Positions 19,801-20,094 of a DNA stretch of 20,094 bases are shown piece after piece; position 1 is the stretch's first letter, and each line of letters starts with the position of its first letter. The position numbers and the translations under genes were made by a program. Origin of the DNA: Plakobranchus ocellatus. Its lineage: Eukaryota; Mollusca; Gastropoda; Plakobranchidae. Location: positions 266,327 through 286,420 of the forward strand of contig BLXT01000976.1 of assembly GCA_019648995.1 (NCBI GenBank), given 5' to 3'. The notes beneath the pieces were generated by a model. That model had not been told where the DNA came from. It made no database searches and saw nothing but the letters and a program-made list of their open reading frames with translations.

Positions 19801-20094
19801 TCAGTTTAGTTAGACCTATCCTATAGATTAGTTGTAGTAGGTGTAGATTGTAACACTAAGTAGGGCTGTTGTCTTCTCAAAAATATTTAAAAATGCTACA
19901 CACAACTGTTCTGATCTAGTCCTCTTATTTCTATAGCAATAGCAATATTTATTAATGGATATTGTTTTAAACTACCGGTATCCAAATCTTACCTTAAGTT
20001 ATACAGTGGGTTTGCATTTTAATTTTCAATTCCTAGAAAATTATCTGAAGCTTGTTGCTCTGTGCCAATGAAATATGTAGTAAAGCTTGATTTT
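16836..20094. other. Downstream intergenic sequence without a recognisable gene
   Basis: No exon, RNA gene or long open frame could be supported on either strand. Short frames such as 17828-18073 (+) and 18819-19151 (-) show no domain, no codon pattern and no splice logic. A T-run at 18488-18500 could be the poly(A) tail, seen from the other strand, of an old retroposed fragment extending toward 19150; this is weak. TAGATCTA words occur at 17653-17662, 18253-18266 and 19132-19142. Confidence 0.6.
19470..19580. repeat. Degenerate trinucleotide tract (GTA/TTG-like)
   Basis: Roughly 110 bases of interrupted GTA, GTT, TAT and GGA triplets, including GTAGTAAGTAGGAGGAGG and a run of TATTATTATAT, form a decayed microsatellite. 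The short Ser/Ile/Arg-rich frame across it is a by-product. Confidence 0.6.

Noticed and set aside
1..20094. CRISPR arrays, operons, bacterial promoters or defence systems
   Set aside because: The window is clearly eukaryotic genomic DNA with spliced exons. The only regular array (15067-15362) is a contiguous minisatellite without spacers.

Overview
This is an AT-rich eukaryotic window dominated by introns and repeats. The only gene that can be supported is the 3' half of a ribosomal protein S3a (eS1, RPS3A) gene on the + strand. Four exons (4013-4138, 6855-6937, 13335-13444, 16669-16787) join in frame with canonical GT-AG introns and end at a stop codon followed within three bases by AATAAA. 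They encode 145 residues, about the last 55% of a protein normally near 264 residues. The first ~118 residues, the start codon and the promoter lie upstream of base 1. Large introns, scarce open frames, abundant DNA transposons and a LINE remnant point to an animal. Residue choices in the protein and the many TAGATCTA/TAGGCCTA words fit a mollusc, perhaps a gastropod, but this is a low-certainty inference.

Layout. Bases 1-4012 are intron or upstream sequence. They hold two ~750-bp tandem units, each ending in a transposon-like terminus, then a diverged 179-bp duplication, a frameshifted LINE reverse-transcriptase fragment and a 109-bp near-perfect palindrome. Intron 4139-6854 is mostly one 1634-bp element with perfect 14-bp terminal inverted repeats and a 6-bp target duplication. 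Intron 6938-13334 holds a small inverted-repeat element, low-complexity stretches and a degenerate pogo/Tigger-like element whose right end has been tandemly duplicated. Intron 13445-16668 holds a second 1661-bp element built like the first, with an internal minisatellite of four 74-bp copies. Bases 16830-20094 lie downstream of the gene; I found no gene there, only simple-sequence tracts and a possible old retroposed fragment.

The most interesting observation is a group of at least three related but non-identical non-autonomous DNA elements in one locus. They share the terminus pattern CAGA..TGCC.ACC. The two complete copies each have a 6-bp target duplication. Each family has its own short motif repeated just inside the termini, and in the two complete copies that motif lies in the same orientation at both ends. 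A hAT-type origin is plausible but unproven. No new enzymatic or defence system is visible.
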